Source: Salvia splendens
Taxonomy: Eukaryota; Streptophyta; Magnoliopsida; Lamiales; Lamiaceae
Length of the DNA: 64,000 nt
Reading direction: 5' to 3'
Assembly (NCBI RefSeq): GCF_004379255.2
Contig: NC_056048.1
Coordinates: forward strand, 3,410,001 to 3,474,000
The position numbers were made by a program, and so were the translations under genes. How positions within the stretch are numbered: the first letter of the stretch is position 1; each line of letters opens with the position of its first letter. This document shows, one piece after another, positions 1-14,595 of this stretch. The notes beneath the pieces are model-generated. The model had not been told where the DNA came from. It ran no database searches and saw only the letters and a list, made by a program, of their open reading frames with translations.

Positions 1-443
1 AGTTAAAGTAGTATTAGTGGATAGTGTGACACACATTACTATTAGTGCTTAATGAGTTGTAATGGTATGTCATAGTGGTATACGTTGTAAATAAATTGAT
101 GTATATAAGAATAAGTTGGGGACCACCATCCATAAATGGAAATGCCCATATTTTTATGGGACGGAAGTAATAAAAAGTACATATATTTTTATAGGACGGA
201 TGGGGTATTACTTATCACCACATCCTATTTAAAGTAGCACGTTCCTAAAATAGAAACATCATCACTTAACTCATAAAACAACGCCAAAGACACCCGTACA
301 AATAAACATGTCCCACATTAGTACAATACAATAGATTTTGGGTTTATAGGCTAAATGTGGTCTTTCTCATGGTAGACTAATATTTTGGAGTGAGTATTAT
401 CGTTTAATCATAACATTAGTGCCCTGAGTGGCAATCAAAGAAA
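1..443. other. AT-rich intergenic DNA with MITE-like remnant
   Basis: No gene is visible. Around 128-230 there are two facing stretches (a phrase like gggacggaagtaat and one like ggacggatggggta) that resemble the ends of Stowaway-type MITEs, but no clean terminal inverted repeat can be paired. The rest is downstream spacer of CRK-1. Confidence 0.4.
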
Positions 444-507
444 CTAGCCGTGACTACCAATGTGCCCGTAATCAAGGAACCAGCCATGGCCACCAATGTG
501 CTCGTGA

Positions 508-517
<10 letters not shown>
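444..517. repeat. Two-copy 37-bp tandem repeat at the 3' end of CRK-1
   Basis: Bases 444-480 and 481-517 are two direct copies of a 37-bp unit (core ccaatgtg...cgtgatcaa) with a handful of differences. The second copy runs into the CRK-1 stop codon at 508-510, so the last codons and the stop lie inside the repeat. Confidence 0.75.
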
Positions 518-3924
<3,407 letters not shown>

Positions 3925-5110
3925 TTTTTCAATTCTCTAGAGAAATTCTTTGCGGGATTGTTGGCAAATTTAAAGACAAAAACCTCAATCATCAATATTC
4001 AGATGATCAAGCACGAGATTTACATTACAAGATAGTGCAATAGTCAAACTTCCCAAAATACTTATGAAACAAAATATCTCCAATATTTGTGTTTGTAATC
4101 CAAACGGTAAAACAGACCACACAACCTTACCAATTACTAAAATTCAATAGAGTGCGGCCCAGTTAGCCTATATTATTACAAAAATCATCTATAAATTCTT
4201 TATAAATAGTATTCATAGAAATTCATTCAACACAACAATAATCTTATTACATCTAGTGTTACAGAAGTTGAAACAATAGTCCCTCCTAATTTACCTGATT
4301 ACAGCATTATATTACCTACACATCTTTATTATTTCAAAAGTTCTAGCTCACATAAACGGATAAAAGAGAAAAAATAACAAAATTACATGCATAATTTATT
4401 TGTCGGGAGGAAAGCACAAACCTCGGCAGGAAGACAAAATCAACGAGGATATAGCTCGGTGACTGAAACATCATTTACAGATGCTGAGCCTTCAGATGCA
4501 ACCGTTCCAAACTTAAGCAAGGTCGAATCTGTTGAATCCATGGGACCATAACGGCTAGCCATATAAAACGCGGGCTCAGCAGGCACCGGCAGGGTCATTG
4601 TTGAGCTGCTGAGCATTAGAGCAACGGTAGCCATTGTTGGCCTGTTCGCGGGATTTTCTTGGACACACAACAGTCCCATGTGAATGCATCTCATCATGTC
4701 GCGTACAGAACCAGCGCCATTCATCAGCACAGGATCTACCATACTTGTAGCTGTCCCTTCTCGCCAGTTCTTCCATGTCTGCAAATGTGTTGCCATTAGA
4801 TGCAATTAATAAAACCAGTCTGCATAATTTGGCTTTGTTATGAACATTGATAGAGGAATTGTGTATAGCTTACAAGAGTCAAGAGGTCCTCCACATTATC
4901 CCCATTTTGGATACATACATTTCTCTGACCACTCACGATTTCCAGAACCAGCACTCCGAAACTAAACACATCTGACTTGATGGAGTACTGCCCGTGCATT
5001 GCGTATTCAGGTGACATATATCCACTGTATACAGATTAGATATTCAGTAAGGGACGGATTAGAAATACTTGCTTAGAGAATTTGCGTGATGGTTAGTATT
5101 GGACTTACTA

Positions 5111-5431
<321 letters not shown>

Positions 5432-6645
5432 TTACCAAATATGAACTGGTCAAGGCTTGCATTCTGAACGAATTCATATATTAGTACCCTCTCGGTTCCT
5501 TCCATAGAGAAACCTAAGAGCCTGACCAGATTCCTATGTTGAAGTTTGGCAACCAACAAAACCTCATTCTTGAATTCCACATTGCCTTGCCCTGAATCCT
5601 TGGACAGCCTTTTAACTGCTACTTCTTCGCCAGTTTGTAGTTTTCCCTGCGTTCGCAGCAAAATAGACTTGCATTACTTGATCTGAGACTGAGATGAGAA
5701 TTATGCATGCTCTGGTTTATTGAAGTACAATGTTATTTTACCTTATAAACCGCCCCGAATCCACCTTGCCCCAGCTTGTTAGCATCATCAAAATCATTAG
5801 TGGCAGCTCTAATGCTGCTAAACTCATATTGCAAGGATTCCACATTACTGATATCGTCAGCAGCTGATTTTTCACCAAACAGAACAAATAATCGAGGTTA
5901 GTTCCAGCTAAATTATGATGCATATAGATCTAAAAGTAGAAACAGTCTTACTCTCGGCAGCTTCATATGCCTTATTCTGCTTCCTTCTTCTTATAACGAA
6001 GACGATGGCACAAGCAGCAATTATCAGAGCCACCCCAACTGGGACAACAATGGTGATGATAACTTTTGTAGTGTTATCATCTTTCTTTCCTGGTATTGTA
6101 TCAGTACCATTGGTTCCTGCAGATAAGAAAAAGTTGTTTAATCTACATGTATTATAGCTACTGATTTGCAGTTCTACATTATATGATGCACAACCAAATG
6201 AAAAAAAAAACAGAACAGGATTTGTAGGTAGTTGTTAAGTTTTCCGGCAGTTAATTCTGATTCAAATCTCAAAACTCAATTAATATATGCAATTTTATCA
6301 AGGACTAACAACATGTTCATCTTAGGGTTCGAATACCTAAAATCAATTTGGGTATTTTCTTCGAGAGAGCAGAATTACCTGGCGGCGAGGTCGGCGGAGG
6401 TGCTGGAGCTACAATTGCCACCCTTAATTCCCTCAGCCGAGTGTCATTGTAGAAGGTAGAAAGCTCATAGCGAACATTGCAATTGGGGTTTAGAACTCTG
6501 AAACCCTGCGAAACATAACTTCGGAAAGCTTGTGAAGTCTCGCTCAAGCATCTCCGGCAATCTTCGGGTGAGAAATCCGGTGTACACTGCACCAGAGCAT
6601 AAATCGTCGAAAATTCGGGATTCGAGAAATTCCGACTCCCTACGC

Positions 6646-6983
6646 TGATAGGGTCCTCGATTTAGTGAATCTCGCTGAAGATAATCTCCGCTATCTTTTA
6701 CTTTATTCGGTTTAGTATATTTTATTTTAGTTAGTTATTTTCCGTATCATTTGTAATCTTTTATTTTAATTATATTGCTTGATTAGCAAGATAGGTTTAG
6801 GCTTTAGAATTCTATAAATTATAGAATTCTCTAGTATTTTGATTCATTGAGAAATAAAGTCTAAACTTGTTCTCATTCCGGTTCTGGCGGAAATCGCCCC
6901 CTAGCACCTCAACTAGGGTTTATCTTCCTTTTGTTCTTGTTACAAACATGTGTGCTCAATCCCGATAGAACAAGGTTCTATCA
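6646..6983 (+). repeat. Left LTR
   Basis: 338-bp LTR with TG...CA ends and a terminal inverted TGATAG/CTATCA. The short palindrome-like phrase agaattctataaattatagaattct is probably in the promoter or leader region, but no TATA box was assigned with confidence. Confidence 0.92.
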
Positions 6984-7108
6984 ATTGGTGCTTCCATTGT
7001 TTACTCTTCCTCCATCCAAATCTCTCAAAACTCACGACTCACGACCAAATCCTCACAATCTCAATTCATACTCCAATCATCACAGCCACGCAGCCACCGC
7101 TTGTTTCC

Positions 7109-9358
7109 ATGGCTTTTCTCCAGGAATCTTTACAACAACATGCTCTCCGTGAGATCCTCGTGGACTTGCGCCAACTGGTTGCTGCTCATGGCGAATTTCT
7201 AGCCAATTTCAGACGTCATACACTGACCGAGGGGCCTCCGGACAGCCTTGACGAGCGCTCACCTCTACATCCGCCGTGGCATACTCGGCCGCCGGACCAG
7301 CAGCCATTCGCAGCCCCTCCGCAGTGTTGGCCGTTTCCACCGTCGATCACCCAGGCACCGCCGGGTATCAAACCCTGGGCCGTACCACGAAACCGCCTCG
7401 AGCCACCACGTTTCGACGGAGAGAATGCTCCAGATTGGATCCGTAAGATCCAAAAGTACTATAATCACAACTACACACCGCTAGATGATCGTCTTTATCT
7501 TACAAAATACTTGTTCGATCACCCGGCGTCAGATTGGTTGACAGACTGGACGGATAATAATGACGGAAAAGGTTGGGATGATTTTCTATTTGCAGTCAAG
7601 CAGCGATTTGACCCTGAGCCATATGAGGACTACGCCGGGCCTGTTCGCAAGCCTCACAATTCCTCTTCAGATCTGCTCGCATGGTCAGAGGCTCCGTCTC
7701 CAGCAGTGTCTTCCACCGCCGACGCTGTTCGAGCTAACCAACCGGTGGATGGAGTTTATAAGGTGCTGTTTGATGATAAGATTACTGAGGAGAACGCTGG
7801 TCAGATAACTGAGGAGACCGCTGGGATTCTTAATAAAGGGAAGCCTTGCTCCGGCTACAAACCGAAGGCGATGAATGACGGTGGAGATGGTTCAACAGGA
7901 TCCAGAGCGTATGATGATATTGTGAAGTGTCGAACATCAGTCTGCATTGTGCAGCGAGCTCCATTAACTGCAGCGGACAGTAGTAATCCCCGTCTGCTTG
8001 AGAGGGAGAAATTCGCTTGCTTTGACGACACTAGTGATGCAGGTCTGAAACCATTATTTAGTGATGGGAGGAAGTCTTTCCTAGAGCCAAACACTTTGCT
8101 TGGTGTTGGAAATCAAAACGTGTTCAGACAGGAACAAATACTTGCTTCTGATGCCCGCTCAATCCCTCCGCGCAAAGATGTGACACGTTCGGGCGAAAGC
8201 CTTAGCTCGAGTTTGAGAAAGTCAGATCCCAGTACTATGCTTGAATTGGAAAAAGGTATGTTGGATATTGAGGAATTAGGTGAGCGAATTGTCCCATCGT
8301 CGATTCGACCGTCGCTTCACCTCAATCTTGAGGTAGGGAATAGTCTCTTGGATTTGATGAATTCCGAGATGATGGAGGCGTTCTTTTCTGGGAATGCCGA
8401 ATGGAGCCGTGCATTTCTTCAGTTTGATGCAAACAATGGAGTTTATATCTTTGATCCGGGAGCTTTTGAGCTGGATGATAGTTACAAGCAGGTGGCATCC
8501 TATTTCTTGGTGACAATCTGTCATTGCTTGATTAGGGGATTTACAAGATGGGATAATGTCGGCATCGATCGATGGACTATAGGAACTGTTGATCAGAGGA
8601 ATCATTTAGCCCATTTTGGGGACATAAAGGTTCTAAGTCCTCAAGATCTGACGGTAATTTGCAATCCCCATGTCGGAGTGTGTCATGCTACTCTTCAATT
8701 TGGTGCAGCCGAAGGAATCCACATATTTGACCCTGGAGCAGGAGCCTTTGAGTTGTTCGATAGTCGCGCTAGTGAGAACTCGAGCAGACTTCAGCGATGT
8801 CCGAAATTCCAGGTGATATTGATACTCGATTCTCGGATTTTACCTACCTTGTTCATTTCGAGTTTGTCAATATCCATTCATCCAGCTGTTATTGAGCACG
8901 ACATTTATTTTGTTACGTTCAATTGGAGCAGACCGGAAATTTTGGGTTGGGATATATGGCTGAATATAATGATGGTCCTTTATTTTATATATTGCCAACT
9001 AGCTCAACACCTTCAACTGATACCAATCTCAGTGGCAATTACCTATGGTCTCGATCCCTTCATTATTTTACTCCCTAGATTTGATCATTTTAAGGGGATT
9101 CATGATGTTGAGGGACTACCATACAAGGCGTCTTTTATGGAAACTGTGAGAATGTTGCTTTGCATATTTGATCCAGGACCGTTTGAGGGGATGATAGGCA
9201 AGCTGGTACGAACTCAGAAAGTCTTCAACACGGAAATTTTCTGCCCATCTTTAGCGCTGAAGAAGAGGTTTGCATATTTGATCCAGGAGGTATTGGCACC
9301 GATGACAGGATCCGAGTCGCCGGTTCTTAATTTACCTTCCACCTTGAGGGCAAGGTGA
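7109..9358 (+). CDS. Gag-like polyprotein of unknown C-terminal content
   Basis: An open frame of 749 codons from the ATG at 7109 (MAFLQESLQQH); the frame stays open upstream to an ATG at 6950 inside the LTR (802 codons). Residues about 60-180 of the shorter form match the Ty3/gypsy gag core of plants (PRFDGENAPDW near the start, then YLTKYLFDHPASDW, then WDDFLFAVKQRFDP). No CCHC zinc knuckle, protease DSG, RT YxDD or integrase motif is visible. The remaining roughly 500 residues have no family I recognise. They contain the motif IFDPG three times in frame (near 8449, 8728 and 9166) and a fourth FDPGG near 9274 in another frame. That the frame is open over 2.2 kb in a young element suggests it is or recently was translated, but relaxed chance cannot be excluded. 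Confidence 0.6.
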   Translation: MAFLQESLQQHALREILVDLRQLVAAHGEFLANFRRHTLTEGPPDSLDERSPLHPPWHTRPPDQQPFAAPPQCWPFPPSITQAPPGIKPWAVPRNRLEPPRFDGENAPDWIRKIQKYYNHNYTPLDDRLYLTKYLFDHPASDWLTDWTDNNDGKGWDDFLFAVKQRFDPEPYEDYAGPVRKPHNSSSDLLAWSEAPSPAVSSTADAVRANQPVDGVYKVLFDDKITEENAGQITEETAGILNKGKPCSGYKPKAMNDGGDGSTGSRAYDDIVKCRTSVCIVQRAPLTAADSSNPRLLEREKFACFDDTSDAGLKPLFSDGRKSFLEPNTLLGVGNQNVFRQEQILASDARSIPPRKDVTRSGESLSSSLRKSDPSTMLELEKGMLDIEELGERIVPSSIRPSLHLNLEVGNSLLDLMNSEMMEAFFSGNAEWSRAFLQFDANNGVYIFDPGAFELDDSYKQVASYFLVTICHCLIRGFTRWDNVGIDRWTIGTVDQRNHLAHFGDIKVLSPQDLTVICNPHVGVCHATLQFGAAEGIHIFDPGAGAFELFDSRASENSSRLQRCPKFQVILILDSRILPTLFISSLSISIHPAVIEHDIYFVTFNWSRPEILGWDIWLNIMMVLYFIYCQLAQHLQLIPISVAITYGLDPFIILLPRFDHFKGIHDVEGLPYKASFMETVRMLLCIFDPGPFEGMIGKLVRTQKVFNTEIFCPSLALKKRFAYLIQEVLAPMTGSESPVLNLPSTLRAR

Positions 9359-9377
9359 TTTTCGACGGTGGGAGAGT

Positions 9378-9715
9378 TGATAGGGTCCTCGATTTAGTGA
9401 ATCTCGCTGAAGATCATCTCCGCTATCTTTTACTTTATTCGGTTTAGTATATTTTATTTTAGTTAGTTATTTTCCGTATCATTTGTAATCTTTTATTTTA
9501 ATTATATTGCTTGATTAGCAAGATAGGTTTAGGCTTTAGAATTCTATAAATTATAGAATTCTCTAGTATTTTGATTCATTGAGAAATAAAGTCTAAACTT
9601 GTTCTCATTCCGGTTCTGGCGGAAATCGCCCCCTAGCACCTCAACTAGGGTTTATCTTCCTTTTGTTCTTGTTACAAACATGTGTGCTCAATCCCGATAG
9701 AACAAGGTTCTATCA
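9378..9715 (+). repeat. Right LTR
   Basis: Same 338-bp sequence as the left LTR apart from one visible substitution. The second TSD copy TACGC follows directly at 9716-9720, where the CRK-2 reading frame resumes. Confidence 0.92.
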
Positions 9716-10246
9716 TACGCCGACTTTGAGCTGCGCGCTTCCGTTAGCCGCCTGCGCCGTGAGGTCGGTCACCAGCGCCGTCCTCTCCGCCCTAAATCGA
9801 TCTCCATCCGTGACATTTTGCGTGTTCAGTAGCATAACTGTGGGATCCGTCGTCTGCGTTTCGTATATAGGGTCGTTGGAGTAGCGCAGCGTGCAGAATT
9901 CGTACCAAATCGCGGCCTGCCTCTCGTTGGGGCAGGACTGGCGCACCTCTCGCGCGGCGGAGTCGACGCAACGGCGGCAGAGTACGAGGGTTTGGTCGGC
10001 TCTGCAGAGGGCGAAGCCGTTGACGGTGTTTGGGGCCTGGCCGACGGAGGCGCGGCGGAAGCCGAAATCGGTCATGTTGGAGGAGAGAGCGAGGAGTAAG
10101 GCGTCGAGATTGTTGCTGTAGGTGCTGTTGGCTGTGTAGTTTCCGTTGCTGGTGCATTTGGAGGGATTTTGGGCTGTAGCCAAGGATGAAAGGTATATGA
10201 GGATCAAAGCAATCATGAAAGCTCTGCTGCGACGCCATGAATACAT

Positions 10247-11338
10247 TTCTGGAGAGGGGAAATGGAGAAACAAGAGTGTTTCTTCCAATTCTCCCAAAGA
10301 AATTCTTCTCCCTTTTGAAGTGAACCCTTTTCCAAACCAGGAAAAGTCTAGCTCATTTAATGGCATTGTTGAGGGCATGCTTCTGTTCGCTGACAATGAA
10401 ATTCTCCCTATTGCCGTTTCTTATATATTCGCGCTATATTTTAACTGTAAAAATTAAAAATGAGACTAAAGATTCATTTCATACCGTTACTTATATATTC
10501 CATTGTTAAAAAAAGGTATTGTGTTGGCTTGCGTTTGGATTCTGTAAATGGTGTAACTCCACACGGATAGATACTAGTCGATTTTGTCCAATCGTTTGAG
10601 ATAATTATTTAACAATATCTCACATTAGGTATCCATGTTTCAATTTTTAGAATAAAAATCAAAATATATGATGTTATTCAGAATTACATATCAATTATCA
10701 CACCTCCATTTTCCTAAGAGTGGGTTTTTATATATCTCTCCTCACAATTTTATAGTCAGCTTGAGGATATGAAAAAAGCTTAAAATTGATAGGTTAACAC
10801 AAATAGCCCAAAAAAATGGAAGGGTTAGTATCGCAAAGTTATAGCTTGAAATAAATGGAAGCCTGATTTTCATGAATCGAATTAGTCTGAGTCGATTGGG
10901 TTGGTTCGGAGAAACAGTGGATTGATCCGATAACAAAAATTTTCTAATTTATTTAATGATAAGATATGTATGCTTGAAAATTGAAGAAAGATAGTTCTTG
11001 AGGGCCTAATAGTTGAGGGCACTGAGACAAAACTTTTAGACATGGAGTTTACGAAAAGGATGTTGAATGTGTTAAATAAATAGATAAAAAAAAGTTAAGA
11101 GAGAGAAAAAAGTAGAGAGAGTAAAGTAGAAAGTGAATCAAGTAGAGAGAATAAAATAAGAGATAGTAAAGTAAAAAAAATTACTATGTAGGAAAATGAC
11201 TCAACTATGAGGGAATGGAAAGAGTGGTATCTATTTGTATTAATATGAGGTAATATATTAGTAGTTGTTTTGTAAATTTTAAATTAGAAATTATACTTAT
11301 TTTTAATTTAATATGAAGTTAAATGTTTAAAACGTAAT
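10247..11338. other. Upstream spacer of CRK-2, no gene
   Basis: AT-rich sequence with runs such as agagagaaaaaagtagagag near 11100-11170 that look like the interior of a degraded Stowaway MITE. The frames here are short and do not resemble any protein. It should contain the CRK-2 promoter, but no element could be fixed. Confidence 0.4.
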
Positions 11339-11485
11339 ACTATAATTTTCAATATAAGTAAATAGTTACGGAAAATGACTGTAAATATTTTCAAAAATAT
11401 CCTACTTGCAGGCTACAATTTTCAATATATGAAAATAGTTACGGAAAAATGACTGTAAATATTTTCAAAAATATCCTACTTGCAC
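11339..11485. repeat. Two-copy tandem repeat of about 73 bp
   Basis: Two adjacent direct copies (about 11339-11411 and 11412-11485) share the order caattttcaatata, aatagttacgga, aaatgactgtaaat, atcctacttgca with a few substitutions. No coding content. Confidence 0.75.
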
Positions 11486-12680
11486 GGGCTAGCCTGAGAC
11501 TGAGGTAGTTAGAGTTATAATCGAAATATTTTAGCCAAAAGTAATTTCAAGTAGCCCAAATTTAGATGCCTTAATCACAAGTTTAGTACTATTATAGTTT
11601 CATCCAAATAAATTTGCAAACCACTAAAATCTTAGTCAATAAAACCACATTACAACATCTCAATCGATTTATCTAGAAATAAAAAATAAAAATAAAAAGA
11701 GTCGCAGTCAATTAATATTATAGTACTACTCCATAATCTAAAGTCGAAGATCCAATTAGCCATTACCATTAGTGCTCTAATTACATTAGAAAGCCGCCAC
11801 CTTTATAACGTGTATTAGTGCAATTGGTGCATAGGTTCCGATCCAACCACCCACAGTATATTTTTCTCTTTTTTATATAAATTGCGATAAACATAATGTT
11901 CTCTCTATCCATGATTAAAACATCCATTCTCTCATTTCGGTTTAATAGTCAACAAAAATCATCTTTCACTTTATTATACTCCATTATCCTTCTTCCATTC
12001 ATTAATAAAAGTCATATTTAGTGTGAGAAATGATTTAAGAAATATAAAATTTAGTGGATTAAAAAAATTAAAAGCATATGAAGTCTACTTATTTTATATT
12101 AGTTTATAATAAAATATGAGTGAAGTGAGTTAGTGGAATGTGGGACAGACCAAACTGGTAAAAATGTGACTCTTATTGTGGGATGGGGGATTTCCTATCT
12201 ATCCTAGTAACTCGGAAATTTTGATCTGTTGAGAAAACATCTTACTAACTAAGTTGTGCTTATATATTATTTTACTTACTCATTTCACGTATATTTTATT
12301 AATAAATTAAGTTAGTCTCATATTCTACTAACACTTTTCACTTATATTTTATTAGTAAATTAAGTAACTGAAATACATATTCCATTACTCCATCGGTTCC
12401 ATAGTAATTGAGTCATTTCATTTTTTGAACTCATTTTAGAAAAATGTAAAGTAAACAAAATAATAGTATCGATAAGAATTTTCTCTACATTATTCTCTTT
12501 CTTATTTTTCTCTCTTAATTTAACAATTTATATCACATGGGAAAAAATCTTTTTATCCCCCATTTTTTATATTTATTAAAATTAGTTTCAAAGACCCATA
12601 ATCGAATACGGAAACGGACTGTATAAGAGTTGTATATAAATTAAGAGGGGTGGAGGGCTGCTTTTTGACTTGGACTCTTA
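11486..12680. other. AT-rich spacer, no gene
   Basis: No credible coding frame. Around 12395-12540 there is a degraded Stowaway-like end (ctccatcggttccatag). The stretch ends at the TTA that precedes the Harbinger-type element. Confidence 0.4.
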
Positions 12681-12843
12681 GAGCATCTCCAATAAGAATA
12701 GCCCAGTCATAACTAGCCACAAACTCCTCTTGCCACATTATCAGCACTAAAACTCCTCATGTCACATCATCAGGACAAGCAACTGGACAAGCAATAGCCC
12801 AGCCATAGTCCAGCCACAATAAACAAAATTATTAAAAACATAT

Positions 12844-14478
12844 TGAAGGGCTACGATCTGGTAGTAGTGTGGTTTCACACGGAGTAAGCAAGTGTGCACA
12901 GAGAAAACTAATGCAAGTGCTCGGTCAAGACACCACGCTCCTTAAATCCACTGGATCACCAGGTCCAGGAACTCAAGAGAACACAGAGTGTTTTTGTCGT
13001 TGGACACACTCGACTCCCCTTCAAAAATAAATCCCTCAACCCGAATACTAAAAATTAGCATAGGGAAGTGGGGTCGATCCCAAGAAGATGGATTCGTGAA
13101 GTGGTGCTTAGAGACTCGGGAAACAAGCGGCTGCTGCCACACAAAAGGGTTGAGAATTTTAACTACCTCTAGATCTAGGCACGAAATGTAAATGCTAGAC
13201 CTAAGACACAGAAAATGTAATAGAATCAGACTTCAATACTGAGAGACACATTTTACTTCCTAGATTAAGTAAACGACTAACTAACTAAGACTAGACAGGG
13301 AAAATAAAACAGTGGGGACCATGACTCCAAATATAGCAAGTACGGCTAAAGCTGCAAATAACAAACTCATGCTCCAACTAACAACGACATGCAATTTCCT
13401 AACCGATTCAAGCACGCAAATGGAGAAAACAGAGCATATATCTAGATTCGAACAGAATATAAAGATTTGGATGCCGGAAACTTGCTATGAACCGGAAATA
13501 CATCAGACCTACGTAAACTAGGCGAAATGAAATGAAAACACGTAAGCTAGGCATAAAATTAAATAAATCTTGCTCAGATTCACGTCGGGTGCTTAATCCA
13601 CTCCGGATCCAAGCGATCCGAACCCAACAACAGACACAATCGACTCCATAACTCCGGTTTTCACAGATCTGCTCCGATCAACTCCGAATTCAAACAATCA
13701 CAAACAACTCCACAACACCAGCGAACTCAACCCTCCGATTCATCCACAAACAGACTCTGATCACCCAGATCCAACCACAAACCTGCATAAATTCAGAAAA
13801 CAACTGCGAAACGCACCCAACTCGAACAATCCAACTCCAAAATTCCGAAAATCAACATAACAGACGTAACAGAAAATCAAACTTGTATTAAAATAAGAGA
13901 ATATTCGGCAAAAGCAAACAGAGGTCTGAGCTTCGAACAGCGAAGCTCGGCAAAATCAGCAAAGTATGAAAGCGGAAATTAAATTGTTTCTTCGCCCCCC
14001 ACCGAAGGACGGTGTTACAACCCAATCGAAAATATATGAAAGCTCAAAGTGAACCCCAGTGCATGACCCCCCTGAATCTCCCCACGAAAAGAACCCAAGT
14101 GTGTGAAAAGTGAACTAAGCTACAGGCTGTTAGCGAGGCATCCAACCCAGATGATCCATCCAGCGTGCATGCTTCTGCCTTTTATAGACGCGGACATAGC
14201 CTTCTAGAGTCTTCGTAGAAATCTCTATTATACCCTTCAACTCCGAGGCTTCCTCCGTCAAGCAATTTTCCGCATAATGTCCATTCATTCGCCTAGTTCC
14301 TAGGTCCACGCAACTGTCCTCCTCCTTTCCTGGACATGGCTAAAATCTTCACACACCTGGCTTAAAACGTGTGTTAGACCCAGAAATTTTACGAATTAAA
14401 ACCCTAGACCTATGCATGAAATTAGCCTTATCACATATAATTAACAATCACACAAAATACGGAATAAAATTTACGACA
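12844..14478 (-). mobile_element. Nested putative solo LTR of 1635 bp
   Basis: The segment interrupts the AT-rich left arm of the Harbinger-type element. It begins TGAAGGGCTACG and ends TTTACGACA (TG...CA), and CATAT is repeated on both sides (12839-12843 and 14479-14483), the expected 5-bp LTR duplication. No long coding frame is present. Read on the minus strand it would be an LTR starting TGTCGTAAATTT. It may be a solo LTR or a short non-autonomous element; I could not find two internal direct repeats. Confidence 0.55.
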
Positions 14479-14595
14479 CATATACGGGAAAATTCAATAA
14501 TAATATAAAAATTTAAAAAAGTACATTAACAAAAAAATTACATTAATTTAAAAAAAACTCCTACTCCACGCACGAGCCCCCCCTCCGCCTCTGCC

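Larger units (their letters stand above)
6646..9715 (+). mobile_element. Young non-autonomous LTR retrotransposon (gag-like ORF, no pol)
   Basis: A 3070-bp element with 338-bp direct LTRs (6646-6983 and 9378-9715) that begin TGATAGG and end CTATCA. It is flanked by the 5-bp duplication TACGC at 6641-6645 and 9716-9720. The two LTRs differ at one position by eye (gaagataatc versus gaagatcatc), so insertion is very recent. A primer-binding-site-like stretch (attggtgcttccattg) follows the left LTR and a purine tract (ggtgggagag) precedes the right LTR. The only long frame is gag-like at its start; no protease, reverse transcriptase or integrase is seen. It therefore looks like a TR-GAG or LARD-type element mobilised by a related Ty3/gypsy partner. 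It lies in the opposite orientation to CRK-2. Confidence 0.92.

Noticed and set aside
7265..7468. Minus-strand frame within the LTR element
   Set aside because: Antisense shadow of the gag-like frame.
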